DNA of 6,750 nucleotides from Flavobacteriales bacterium (lineage in GTDB: Bacteria > Bacteroidota > Bacteroidia > Flavobacteriales > Flavobacteriaceae), in NCBI GenBank assembly GCA_002705485.1, contig PAGT01000044.1, positions 1 through 6,750 on the forward strand, in the 5' to 3' direction. The notes beneath the pieces were generated by a model that ran no database searches, had not been told where the DNA came from, and worked only from the letters and a program-made list of their open reading frames with translations. Shown one piece after another: positions 1-6,146 of the stretch. Position 1 is the first letter of the stretch. Every line of letters begins with the position of its first letter. The position numbers and the translations under genes were made by a program.

Positions 1-61
1 CCTTATCAAGTTGACCAAGAACTAGGGTTGGAAATAATAAAAACAGCAAAGCTTTAATCAT
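1..61 (-). CDS. N-terminal start of an exported protein, truncated by the window edge
   Basis: Reading leftward from an ATG at 61-59, the frame stays open for 20 codons to the edge. The peptide is MIKALLFLLFPTLVLGQLDK: a basic residue at position 3, a hydrophobic core at about 4-15 and a likely signal peptidase I site Leu-Gly before Gln17. Cleavage just before Gln is very common in flavobacterial exported proteins. A weak -7-like box, TATAATTG, lies on the minus strand at 86-93, with no clear -33 partner. The mature protein is outside the window, so no function can be given. The signal peptide pattern makes a real gene likely. Confidence 0.6.
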   Translation of the reverse strand, partial: MIKALLFLLFPTLVLGQLDK

Positions 62-116
62 ATTTTTTATAACGAGTTTTAAAACCAATTATAAAGCACA
101 CTAAAAACTTCATAGT

Positions 117-200
117 TTATTTTGATTTCTTAAGTTTTTCAATTAATAAATATATTATGAATCCTACCGAAACCACTAACAGAAAAATTGATCCTCTCAT
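117..200 (-). CDS. Possible 27-residue single-pass membrane protein
   Basis: An ATG at 200-198 opens a frame ending at TAA 119-117. The product starts MRGSIFLLVV, has a continuous hydrophobic segment at about residues 4-19 and ends in a basic tail, EKLKKSK. This is the shape of a small single-pass inner-membrane protein with a cytoplasmic C-terminus. It lies between the tRNA terminator and the exported-protein start at 61, on the same strand. No ribosome-binding site or good promoter is visible; the nearest AT box (205-212) is only 5 bases from the ATG. I do not recognise a family. It could be a chance frame in AT-rich DNA, but the hydrophobic core plus Lys tail argues for a gene. Confidence 0.35.
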   Translation of the reverse strand: MRGSIFLLVVSVGFIIYLLIEKLKKSK

Positions 201-300
201 AAAATAAATATAATAAAACCTGCTTTATAAGATTAGAAGAAACATAATTAAAAAAAAGAAGATGTGCCTATGGTTTAGGTTTTTTTCATGTAAAACTTTT

Positions 301-329
301 AAAGAAAAACCTCCGATTTCTCGAAGGTT
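301..329 (-). terminator. Intrinsic terminator after tRNA-Asn
   Basis: On the minus strand a 9-bp stem (AACCTTCGA at 329-321 and TCGGAGGTT at 316-308, one T-G pair) closes a GAAA tetraloop at 320-317. It is followed at once by the T-rich run TTTCTTT at 307-301. This is a textbook rho-independent terminator. It begins about 30 bases past the tRNA 3' end and probably also ends any read-through from rseP, which has no terminator of its own before the tRNA. Confidence 0.85.
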
Positions 330-358
330 TAGAATGTGTAGTGTAACGGTATTAGTTG

Positions 359-432
359 CTCCCCCTCAAGGACTCGAACCTTGGACCCTCTGATTAACAG
401 TCAGATGCTCTAACCAACTGAGCTAAGGAGGA
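359..432 (-). tRNA. trnN: tRNA-Asn (anticodon GTT)
   Basis: The minus strand folds into a complete 74-base cloverleaf. The acceptor arm is TCCTCCT (432-426) with AGGGGGA (366-360), including one T-G pair. The D arm is GCTC/GAGC around AGTTGGTTA. The anticodon stem is TCTGA/TCAGA with loop CTGTTAA, giving anticodon GTT at 398-396. The variable loop is GGGTC and the T arm is CAAGG-TTCGAGT-CCTTG. The discriminator base is G, as expected for Asn, and CCA is not encoded. It has its own promoter upstream and an intrinsic terminator downstream. Confidence 0.97.
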
Positions 433-450
433 ATATTAATAAGACGTGGG

Positions 451-481
451 CAAATATATATTATATTTTTTTTTGGTCAAA
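451..481 (-). promoter_or_regulatory. Bacteroidota-type promoter for tRNA-Asn
   Basis: On the minus strand TTTG (481-478) is followed after 19 bases by TATATTTG (458-451). These match the Bacteroidota primary-sigma consensus of -33 TTTG and -7 TAnnTTTG at normal spacing. A start about 7 bases on (near 444) would give a leader of roughly a dozen bases before the tRNA 5' end at 432. The -33 box lies immediately after the rseP stop codon, and the spacer contains a homopolymeric A run. Confidence 0.7.
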
Positions 482-484
482 TAA

Positions 485-1801
485 TTAACTGAAGAAAAAT
501 CTTACAATATCCATTGCATTTGCATATAAAACTAGAGCAATTAAAAGAAAAAACCCAATCATTTGAGCAAACTCATAAACCTTAGTATTCGGCTTTTTCC
601 CAACAATCATTTCGTAAAATAAGAACATTACATGTCCACCATCAAGGGCAGGTATTGGGAGTGCATTCATGAAGGCTAAAATTATAGATAAGAGTGCGGT
701 AGTTTCCCAAAAGCCACGCCAATTCCAACTTGATGGAAATATATTACCAATCGTACCAAATCCCCCCAGTTGTGATGCACCCTCCTGAGTAAAAATATAT
801 TTAAATTGACCTACATAATCAATTAGGGTCCAATACCCAATTATTGAACCTTCAATTAAGCTTTCAGCAAGTGAATATTTAACTTCCGTAGGCTCAATTT
901 TGGGTAACATTACTGAAACACCTATTTTTTTATCCTCACCAATTGGAACAAGTTTGGAAATGATGTCTCTATTTCTACTTACCGTAATGTTTACATTAGA
1001 CGATGTATTTGCAGAGATAAACTCTGTAAAGTCTTGCCATTTTACAATATCATTTCCATTTACACTCACAATCCTATCTCCAGTTTGAAAACCAGCATTT
1101 TCAGCAGGTGAGCTTGGAACAATTGAATCAATAATTGGTTCAACAAGAGGGTTGAAAGGGCGCATTAAACCACTTTCAAACATTACTGTTCCTATGTCTT
1201 CTGGGATTTCAATCAGCTCTCTTGAGCCATCAATATGTTGAACTTTTACATCGCTCACGTCTCTTAGAAATAGGTATTTATTAATATCAATTACATTTTC
1301 TAAATCTTCTCCGTTGACCTGTAAAATTTTATCTCCGTCTTTGAATCCATAAGGTTTGACAAGCTCTGCAACTTCAAAACCAGCGGGTAAATTTTCATTT
1401 GTTAATATGGTTTTCCCCCAAACAAAAGTTATCATTATGTATATTGCAAATCCTAAAATAATATTAACAGTAACTCCTCCCAACATGATAATAAGTCGCT
1501 GCCAAGCAGGTTTCGATCTAAATTCCCAAGGCTGTGGATCTTTTTTTAAGTGCTCAGTATCCATACTCTCATCGATCATCCCTGAAATCTTAACATAACC
1601 TCCAAGTGGAAGAGCTCCTATACCATATTCGGTTTCCCCAAATTTTTTCTTAAATAAAGCAAAGGGCCAGTCAAAGAAAAGGTAAAACTTTTCGACTTTC
1701 GTTTTGAAGTACTTAGCAGGTAAAAAATGTCCTAATTCGTGTAAAACCACAATTATTGCTAAGCTTAATAATAACTGTAGAGCTTTAATTAAAAATATCA
1801 T
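485..1801 (-). CDS. rseP: Site-2 intramembrane metalloprotease RseP (M50 family)
   Basis: A polytopic inner-membrane zinc protease that cleaves transmembrane segments; in well-studied bacteria it makes the second cut of membrane-bound anti-sigma factors after a periplasmic first cut. The zinc motif HELGH is at residues 21-25 in the first membrane segment. The conserved loop GALPLGGYVKISGM follows at 62-75. Two PDZ domains span about 135-200 (degenerate) and 218-290 (SPAENAGFQTGDRI). The third zinc ligand is Asp387 in NALPIPALDGG (379-389), and the C-terminal segment is hydrophobic. At 438 residues it is full length for Bacteroidota members. The ATG at 1801-1799 keeps HELGH at its usual distance from the N-terminus. 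It is divergent from the SCO gene and upstream of tRNA-Asn. The substrate in this organism is not visible in the window. Confidence 0.96.
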   Translation of the reverse strand: MIFLIKALQLLLSLAIIVVLHELGHFLPAKYFKTKVEKFYLFFDWPFALFKKKFGETEYGIGALPLGGYVKISGMIDESMDTEHLKKDPQPWEFRSKPAWQRLIIMLGGVTVNIILGFAIYIMITFVWGKTILTNENLPAGFEVAELVKPYGFKDGDKILQVNGEDLENVIDINKYLFLRDVSDVKVQHIDGSRELIEIPEDIGTVMFESGLMRPFNPLVEPIIDSIVPSSPAENAGFQTGDRIVSVNGNDIVKWQDFTEFISANTSSNVNITVSRNRDIISKLVPIGEDKKIGVSVMLPKIEPTEVKYSLAESLIEGSIIGYWTLIDYVGQFKYIFTQEGASQLGGFGTIGNIFPSSWNWRGFWETTALLSIILAFMNALPIPALDGGHVMFLFYEMIVGKKPNTKVYEFAQMIGFFLLIALVLYANAMDIVRFFFS

Positions 1802-1818
1802 AAAAAAAATTCAGGGTC

Positions 1819-1826
1819 CAAAAATA
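1819..1826 (-). promoter_or_regulatory. Likely -7 box of the rseP promoter
   Basis: The minus strand reads TATTTTTG here, an exact match to the Bacteroidota -7 consensus TAnnTTTG, 17 bases before the rseP ATG. A start about 7 bases downstream would give a leader near 10 bases. The -33 region is a T-run rather than a clear TTTG, so the call rests mainly on the -7 box and its position. Confidence 0.5.
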
Positions 1827-1890
1827 CGCTTTTATATTAATCTAAAAAAAGTATTTTAATCTATCGTATGGTAATATGTTTCAAATAATT

Positions 1891-1898
1891 TATTTTTG
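1891..1898 (+). promoter_or_regulatory. Likely -7 box of the SCO/P19-like operon promoter
   Basis: TATTTTTG matches TAnnTTTG exactly and is identical to the rseP -7 box on the other strand. It ends 14 bases before the TTG start of the SCO gene, implying a very short leader. No good -33 TTTG is seen at the usual distance, which may mean a weak or activator-dependent promoter. Confidence 0.45.
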
Positions 1899-1912
1899 CA
1901 AAAAATTTTATT

Positions 1913-2581
1913 TTGATTAAAAAAAATTTAAGAAGATATGCCCCATTATTGGTAATAATGTCACTGCTTTCAGTAGTTGTAATGTTCTCATTTTACTACT
2001 TATTGAAACCAGAAAAAATTCTCCCAATATATAGTCCCAATATGGTAGCTACAGAGCTTGTAGATGAATCAATTCAGTACGTGAAAAAGTACCACAGAAT
2101 AGCTGATTTTTCTTTAGTCAATCAAAATGGTGACTCGGTAACAAGTGATTTTTATAATAATAAAATTTATGTTGCAGATTTCTTCTTTACAACCTGTCCT
2201 ACAATCTGTCCAATAATGACAGATAATATGTCTTACATACAAGAACAAACAAAAAATCAAGATGTTCAATTGGTTTCATTCTCTGTAACACCCGAAATTG
2301 ATTCTGTGCAACAATTAAAAAAATATGCTTTAGAAAAAGGGGTTAATGATAAAAAATGGAACTTATTAACAGGAAACAAAAAACGTATTTATGAACTTGC
2401 AAGAAAATCCTTTCTAGTTGCAAAGGATGACGGAGATGGTGGAAAATATGATATGATCCACACTGAGAATTTTGTCCTAATTGATAAAGAAAAAAGAATT
2501 AGAGGTTTTTATGATGGGACAAATAAAGAAGAAATGGATCTATTACTTGATGACATTTTAACACTTGAAAATTCTAATTAG
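1913..2581 (+). CDS. sco1: SCO1/SenC-family membrane-anchored copper chaperone
   Basis: SCO proteins are thioredoxin-fold proteins on the outer face of the inner membrane that deliver copper to, or reduce, the CuA site of cytochrome c oxidase. After a basic N-terminus (KKNLRR) there is one membrane anchor at about 10-31, then the periplasmic domain from about residue 60. The CxxxC motif is in TTCPTICP (Cys95, Cys99), and the third copper ligand is probably His183 in DMIHTENF. At 222 residues it is full length. The start is TTG: the only downstream ATG nearby (1958) would remove the basic N-terminus and half the anchor, and an in-frame stop at 1886-1888 limits the upstream side. It overlaps no gene and is followed after one base by the P19-like gene. 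No oxidase subunit is in view, so the client is inferred. Confidence 0.92.
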   Translation: MIKKNLRRYAPLLVIMSLLSVVVMFSFYYLLKPEKILPIYSPNMVATELVDESIQYVKKYHRIADFSLVNQNGDSVTSDFYNNKIYVADFFFTTCPTICPIMTDNMSYIQEQTKNQDVQLVSFSVTPEIDSVQQLKKYALEKGVNDKKWNLLTGNKKRIYELARKSFLVAKDDGDGGKYDMIHTENFVLIDKEKRIRGFYDGTNKEEMDLLLDDILTLENSN

Positions 2582-2582
2582 A

Positions 2583-3128
2583 ATGAAAAATTTAATTATT
2601 TGCGTTGCCGCGATTTTATCACCATTACTGATACTAAAAAGTCAAGAACTTATCATTGGAGAAGAAAGAATAGAGCCTGGAATTGTTTTCATTTTTGAAG
2701 GGGCAATTAAAGACAAAATCGAACCATCTCAAATGCATTTGGATGAAAATCAAACAAACATACACATTGAAGCCAGGGTCAACTGGGATGTAAAAAATAC
2801 TCCTACAGGAACACCTGCAGGCGGGGTTATTCCGTATTTACATTTGACAGCTGAATTAATAAATAATAAAACAGGCTTAAGCACATTTATTGACTTACTT
2901 CCTCACATTAACCTTATTGATAATTTTCATTATGCAAGAAATATATCTTTACCTGGAAAAATTGATGAATTATATGATGTAACATTCAATATTCTTCCTC
3001 CCTCAAATATTGAATTGGCAGTTCATAAAGACTGGAGTGATCTGTATGGAAATAAGCTTTTTGAATCCAAATCTTTTACATATCAAAATATTAATTTTGA
3101 AGAAATTGCTAGGGCAACTAGGAGATAA
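2583..3128 (+). CDS. Periplasmic metal-binding protein of the P19/Tp34 (Iron_transport) type
   Basis: Family members (Campylobacter P19, Treponema Tp34, E. coli FetP) are periplasmic beta-sandwich proteins that bind copper and take part in iron uptake. A signal peptide covers about residues 1-20. Family hallmarks are IHIEARV (60-66, compare HLEAD-type motif in P19), the NTPTGTPAGGVIPYLHL stretch (72-88) and LLPHIN...HYARNISL (105-123). Candidate metal ligands are Met51, His52, His61, Glu63 and His116. Length, 181 residues, fits the family. The ATG at 2583 lies one base after the SCO stop; an earlier in-frame TTG at 2565 would overlap SCO and add only six residues, so ATG is preferred. P19 genes usually sit beside an FTR1-type permease, which is absent here. 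Assignment is from remembered motifs, not a search. Confidence 0.75.
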   Translation: MKNLIICVAAILSPLLILKSQELIIGEERIEPGIVFIFEGAIKDKIEPSQMHLDENQTNIHIEARVNWDVKNTPTGTPAGGVIPYLHLTAELINNKTGLSTFIDLLPHINLIDNFHYARNISLPGKIDELYDVTFNILPPSNIELAVHKDWSDLYGNKLFESKSFTYQNINFEEIARATRR

Positions 3129-3142
3129 ATTTACTTTTAAAA

Positions 3143-3170
3143 TTGTATTAGCAAATATTTACTAACTTCA
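3143..3170 (+). promoter_or_regulatory. Possible promoter of the three-gene exported-protein operon
   Basis: TTG at 3143-3145 and TAACTTCA at 3163-3170, 17 bases apart, roughly fit the Bacteroidota -33/-7 pattern; the -7 box matches TAnnTT but not the final TG. A start near 3177 would leave a leader of under 20 bases before the ATG at 3195, similar to the other genes here. The match is imperfect, so this is a tentative call. Confidence 0.25.
3148..3165. repeat. Imperfect 18-bp palindrome, possible operator
   Basis: TTAG-C-AAAT/ATTT-A-CTAA: two half-sites with a single mismatched pair, centred at 3156/3157. It lies between the tentative -33 and -7 boxes ahead of the gene at 3195, which is where a repressor would act. 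The TTAG...CTAA ends are reminiscent of DtxR-family operators, but AT-rich DNA makes such palindromes easily by chance. Confidence 0.3.
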
Positions 3171-3194
3171 TGTTTCAATCTTAAACAATCATAA

Positions 3195-3704
3195 ATGAAG
3201 AAATTATTTTTTATCACTCTTGGTTTAATTACATTAATTAGCTGTGAAAATAACCACGGGATAGTCAAATATGATGATCCTAAAACTGATGCAATAAGAA
3301 CTGTTTTTGAATACGTTTCAAACGAAGATAATTCTTATTTAGAGGATGTATTTTCTAAAGAAATGTTTATGGTTAATCCTGTAAATGATACAATTTATTA
3401 TAAGGATTTCTTGGCTGGAATAGAAAATATGTACGATTTGTTTGATGACATAGCTTTTGATACAGGAGATGGTGATGCAACAGCTGACGAGGTGGAAACT
3501 AACTATTATGAAAACGGTATGGTTTGGACTCAAATTTGGAGTTCTTTTGAAGCAACAGGAAAATATACCAAAGAAAAAGTCTCATTTCCATTTCATATTG
3601 CATATCGATGGGATGGTGATAAAATAATTGAGGAATATCAATTTTTTGATATGACCACTTTTAAAAATGAAGAGCAAGCCAAAATAGAATCCTTAAATAA
3701 TTAA
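3195..3704 (+). CDS. Lipoprotein with an NTF2-like (SnoaL-type) domain
   Basis: The first 16 residues form a lipoprotein signal peptide ending in the lipobox LISC, so Cys17 should be lipidated; the mature protein would sit in the inner or outer membrane facing the periplasm, or on the cell surface. Residues about 30-156 look like an NTF2-like cone: helix AIRTVFEYVSNEDNSYLEDVFS (33-54), a loop region, then strands near 103-120 (YYENGMVWTQIWSSFEATG), 128-139 (PFHIAYRWDGDKI) and 144-153 (IIEEYQFFDM). This fold is used by enzymes and binding proteins alike, and no catalytic set can be recognised. It is the first gene of a three-gene unit, four bases before the next start. Function unknown. Confidence 0.75.
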   Translation: MKKLFFITLGLITLISCENNHGIVKYDDPKTDAIRTVFEYVSNEDNSYLEDVFSKEMFMVNPVNDTIYYKDFLAGIENMYDLFDDIAFDTGDGDATADEVETNYYENGMVWTQIWSSFEATGKYTKEKVSFPFHIAYRWDGDKIIEEYQFFDMTTFKNEEQAKIESLNN

Positions 3705-3708
3705 AATC

Positions 3709-4425
3709 ATGAAAATCAAATTTTTAACACTCTATCTTTTTATTTTTTCTATTATCTCATATTCACAGGGGCTAACGTCAATTTATAGTTTTAAAATTGA
3801 TAACCAAAGTGATATACCAACCATTGTTAAAGCAATGACAGAGCATTTTGAAACAGATTTTGCAAAAGCTGGATCAGCATCTGTTGAAGTTGTTGAAGAA
3901 CACTTCAATGGTACTGAATCATCGAATATCTCTTTTGTGTACAACTTTAAAGACGTTGAAGAAATGCAAAATGAGTATGCAAGAGTTAATGGTTCCGAAG
4001 AAATTAATAAAGTTCATGAAATTGTAATGCCACTTGTTTCAGAGGATTCTCAAATGCTATTAAAAAACATCGTCGGCGGTAAAGGTTCGGGAGAAACAGG
4101 TGTGTCAATGGTATTTGTAATGAATGTTAATAACCCTAGTCTGTATCTCGATGAATACACTAAATTAATAACCACAATGGAGGAAAATGGAAAATCTAAA
4201 CTATTTACCGAATATGGTTTAAGTGAAATTTTTGCTGGAGGACAACAAGATCCAAAAGCAAGTCACCACGCTGTAATTGGAGCTGTTGACATGGTAAGTT
4301 TGGTTAATGGACTTGATGAATTATTTGCCAGCTCAGAATTTGCTGAATTTGCATCAAATGTAAATAATAGTAGATCTATATCCAGCAGAAAAATTGTTTT
4401 TACATTAGCAACATTTAATAAATAA
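3709..4425 (+). CDS. Secreted protein with two apparent alpha/beta (ferredoxin-like) repeats, function unknown
   Basis: A signal peptide covers residues 1-19 or 1-20, with cleavage near ISYSQG; there is no lipobox. I do not recognise a named family. Predicted secondary structure by eye shows the same order twice, beta-alpha-beta-beta-alpha-beta: first half about 23-123 (strand TSIYSFKI, helix 35-55, strand 57-66, strand NISFVYNF at 73-80, helix 82-110, strand 114-122), second half about 131-237 (strand GVSMVFVMNV, helix 145-166, strand 171-177, strand HHAVIGAVDM at 186-195, helix 197-219, strand 227-236). This suggests tandem domains of the dimeric alpha/beta-barrel type, possibly forming a pseudo-dimer. 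No metal or cofactor motif stands out. It is four bases after the NTF2-like gene and seven before the TPR gene. Confidence 0.75.
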   Translation: MKIKFLTLYLFIFSIISYSQGLTSIYSFKIDNQSDIPTIVKAMTEHFETDFAKAGSASVEVVEEHFNGTESSNISFVYNFKDVEEMQNEYARVNGSEEINKVHEIVMPLVSEDSQMLLKNIVGGKGSGETGVSMVFVMNVNNPSLYLDEYTKLITTMEENGKSKLFTEYGLSEIFAGGQQDPKASHHAVIGAVDMVSLVNGLDELFASSEFAEFASNVNNSRSISSRKIVFTLATFNK

Positions 4426-4432
4426 TATACAT

Positions 4433-5293
4433 ATGAAGAAGTTTTTATTTACATTAATTATTTTATTGACTGCTTGTCAAAATCAGACTCAAAATAGCAA
4501 TTTAGAAAACCAACAATGGTCTTTTGATTCTTCAACAGGTGATTACATTGAGTGGCAAAGTGATAATGATTTTGCAAATGAAATGACAAACGCCGGTTTT
4601 ATTCATTTATACAATTTTGAATATGATAAGGCAACCGTTTTTTTTGAAAAAGCTTTAGAGTATGACCCTTCTCTTTTTGGGCCACATGTAGTTTTGGCTG
4701 GATTCTCGATAGACGGTTCAGATAAACAAAAAATGCATATTGAAAAAGCTAAAGAGAATGTTATGGATAAGAACGAAACCTCTAAACTTTTTGTTTCTCT
4801 TCTAGATGTGCCGACTGCTGCTTTTTGGCCTCTTGGAAATAAAAATGGGCACGAGATTTGGAAAAGTATGAGGGAAATTGAACCCAAAGGGAAATTAATT
4901 CATTATTATTTTGCCTTTACTAAGCCAACTAATGAAGAAGCTATTGAGGAGATGAACACGCTATTGAAAGAACTAGTAGATAATGAAGGAGACAAAGAAT
5001 CTTTAGCTGTTAGCGGAGATCATTCTTACATGGAGGCTCCTATTTACAATACACTTGGTTACTTAAATTACTACATAGGAGAAAAAACCAAATCTAAAGA
5101 ATACTTTGAAAAATATATCGAAACCTATCCAAATGGTCATAATCCATATGACTCAATGGGTGAATTTTATTTCAATGAGGGTGATATGAAAAACGCAAAA
5201 AGTTTTTATTTGAAAGCAATTGAAATGTATCCCTCTGTTTCAAATGCCAAGGAAATGGTTAGGAAAATTAATGACATGGAAAATATGCAATAA
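4433..5293 (+). CDS. TPR-repeat lipoprotein
   Basis: The signal peptide ends in lipobox LTAC, giving a lipid-modified Cys15; the following residues are an Asn/Gln-rich linker (about 16-30). One TPR-like helix pair is at about 47-80 (GFIHLYNFEYDKATVFFEKALEYDPS), followed by a middle region (81-200) of predicted helices that do not fit the TPR pattern clearly. Two further TPRs are at about 202-235 (YNTLGYLNYYIGEKTKSKEYFEKYIETYP) and 236-269 (YDSMGEFYFNEGDMKNAKSFYLKAIEMYP). TPRs mediate protein binding, so it may scaffold partners in the periplasm or on the surface. It is the last gene of the three-gene unit and converges on the ZIP gene. No enzymatic domain is seen and the partner is unknown. 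Confidence 0.85.
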   Translation: MKKFLFTLIILLTACQNQTQNSNLENQQWSFDSSTGDYIEWQSDNDFANEMTNAGFIHLYNFEYDKATVFFEKALEYDPSLFGPHVVLAGFSIDGSDKQKMHIEKAKENVMDKNETSKLFVSLLDVPTAAFWPLGNKNGHEIWKSMREIEPKGKLIHYYFAFTKPTNEEAIEEMNTLLKELVDNEGDKESLAVSGDHSYMEAPIYNTLGYLNYYIGEKTKSKEYFEKYIETYPNGHNPYDSMGEFYFNEGDMKNAKSFYLKAIEMYPSVSNAKEMVRKINDMENMQ

Positions 5294-5315
5294 TTTTTTA
5301 TGGTAGTATAAAAAA
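5294..5315. terminator. Weak AT-only hairpin between converging genes
   Basis: TTTTTTAT (5294-5301) and ATAAAAAA (5308-5315) form a perfect 8-bp inverted repeat around a 6-base loop GGTAGT. It starts right after the TPR gene stop and lies 10 bases past the ZIP gene stop on the other strand. With T-tracts on both strands it could serve as a two-way terminator, but the stem has no GC pair and would be unstable. Confidence 0.3.
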
Positions 5316-5325
5316 AATGAAGGGA

Positions 5326-6144
5326 TTAGCCCAGAGCAACATCTAAAATCATCATAATAATAAAGCCTCCAATAAAACCTAAAGTTGCTATATCTGTATT
5401 TCCAGCAAGTTGAGTTTCAGGAATAACTTCTTCAACCACGACAAAAATCATTGCTCCAGCTGCAAATGAAAGTGCATATGGTAAAATTGGAGTGAAAAAA
5501 GTTACTGCGAGTGCACCTATAACAGCAGCAATCGGTTCAACTATTGCTGATGATTGACCATACATGAAACTTTTCCATCGACTCATTCCTTGTCTTCTTA
5601 GTGGCATAGAAACAGCTATTCCCTCAGGAAAGTTTTGAATTCCAATACCTATGGCCAAAATAACAGCCCCAGCAATGGATGCTTCAGGCAATCCTGCAGA
5701 AACTCCACCAAACAATACTCCAACTGCAAGTCCCTCAGGAATATTATGTAATGTAATTGCCAATGTTAATAATGTTGTTCTGTGCCAGGGTGTTTTTATT
5801 CCTTCCGCTTCTTTAAAATTTAAATGAAGGTGAGGTAAAACTTTATCTAATCCAAAAATGAATAATGCCCCCAAAGCAAATCCTACAGCTGCAGGTATTA
5901 CTTTGATAAACCCTTCTCCTTCTGACATTTCTATTCCTGGTGCCAATAGACTCCAGAAACTTGCCGCAACCATAACACCACCTGTGAATCCCAACATTCC
6001 ATCAAGAAAAACACGATTCATTGTTTTGAAAATAAAAACAAATGAAGCTCCTAAAGCAGTTAATCCCCAAGTAAAAAGAGTAGCGTATAAAGCTCCTAAA
6101 ACAGGGTCCGTACTTTCGAAAAAAGAGAGAATTTCTTGAAACAT
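5326..6144 (-). CDS. ZIP-family divalent metal transporter (GufA-like)
   Basis: ZIP proteins import Zn2+ and often Mn2+ or Fe2+ across the inner membrane. The 272 residues contain about eight hydrophobic segments. The two metal-binding membrane helices carry HNIPEG (133-138, TM4) and QNFPEG (170-175, TM5), the signature of the family; a further Glu-rich motif VVEEVIPET (236-244) is in TM7. The loop between TM3 and TM4 has only a short His motif, HLH at 105-107, instead of a long His-rich stretch. This arrangement and length fit the bacterial GufA-type subgroup. The ATG lies two bases after the repressor stop codon (TAG), so the two genes are almost certainly co-transcribed and perhaps translationally coupled. 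Metal preference cannot be read from the sequence. Confidence 0.93.
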   Translation of the reverse strand: MFQEILSFFESTDPVLGALYATLFTWGLTALGASFVFIFKTMNRVFLDGMLGFTGGVMVAASFWSLLAPGIEMSEGEGFIKVIPAAVGFALGALFIFGLDKVLPHLHLNFKEAEGIKTPWHRTTLLTLAITLHNIPEGLAVGVLFGGVSAGLPEASIAGAVILAIGIGIQNFPEGIAVSMPLRRQGMSRWKSFMYGQSSAIVEPIAAVIGALAVTFFTPILPYALSFAAGAMIFVVVEEVIPETQLAGNTDIATLGFIGGFIIMMILDVALG

Positions 6145-6146
6145 AA

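Noticed and set aside
54..113. A 19-residue frame on the minus strand (starts MKFLVCFIIG) whose stop overlaps the start at 61
   Set aside because: Very short, hydrophobic part brief, and no independent support; more likely the leader region of the exported-protein gene.
267..286. CCTA-TGGTT-TAGG hairpin followed by a T-run on the plus strand
   Set aside because: Only a 4-bp stem and no plus-strand gene upstream to terminate.
900..1598. Plus-strand open frames (900-1088, 1356-1598) opposite rseP
   Set aside because: Lie wholly inside a conserved gene on the other strand and encode nothing recognisable.
2565..2582. Earlier TTG start for the P19-like gene
   Set aside because: It would overlap the SCO coding sequence and adds six residues before a good signal peptide that begins at the ATG.
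3339..3533. Minus-strand frame opposite the NTF2-like gene
   Set aside because: Antisense shadow of a convincing lipoprotein gene.
4603..4887. Minus-strand frame opposite the TPR gene
   Set aside because: Antisense shadow; the TPR pattern is clear on the plus strand.
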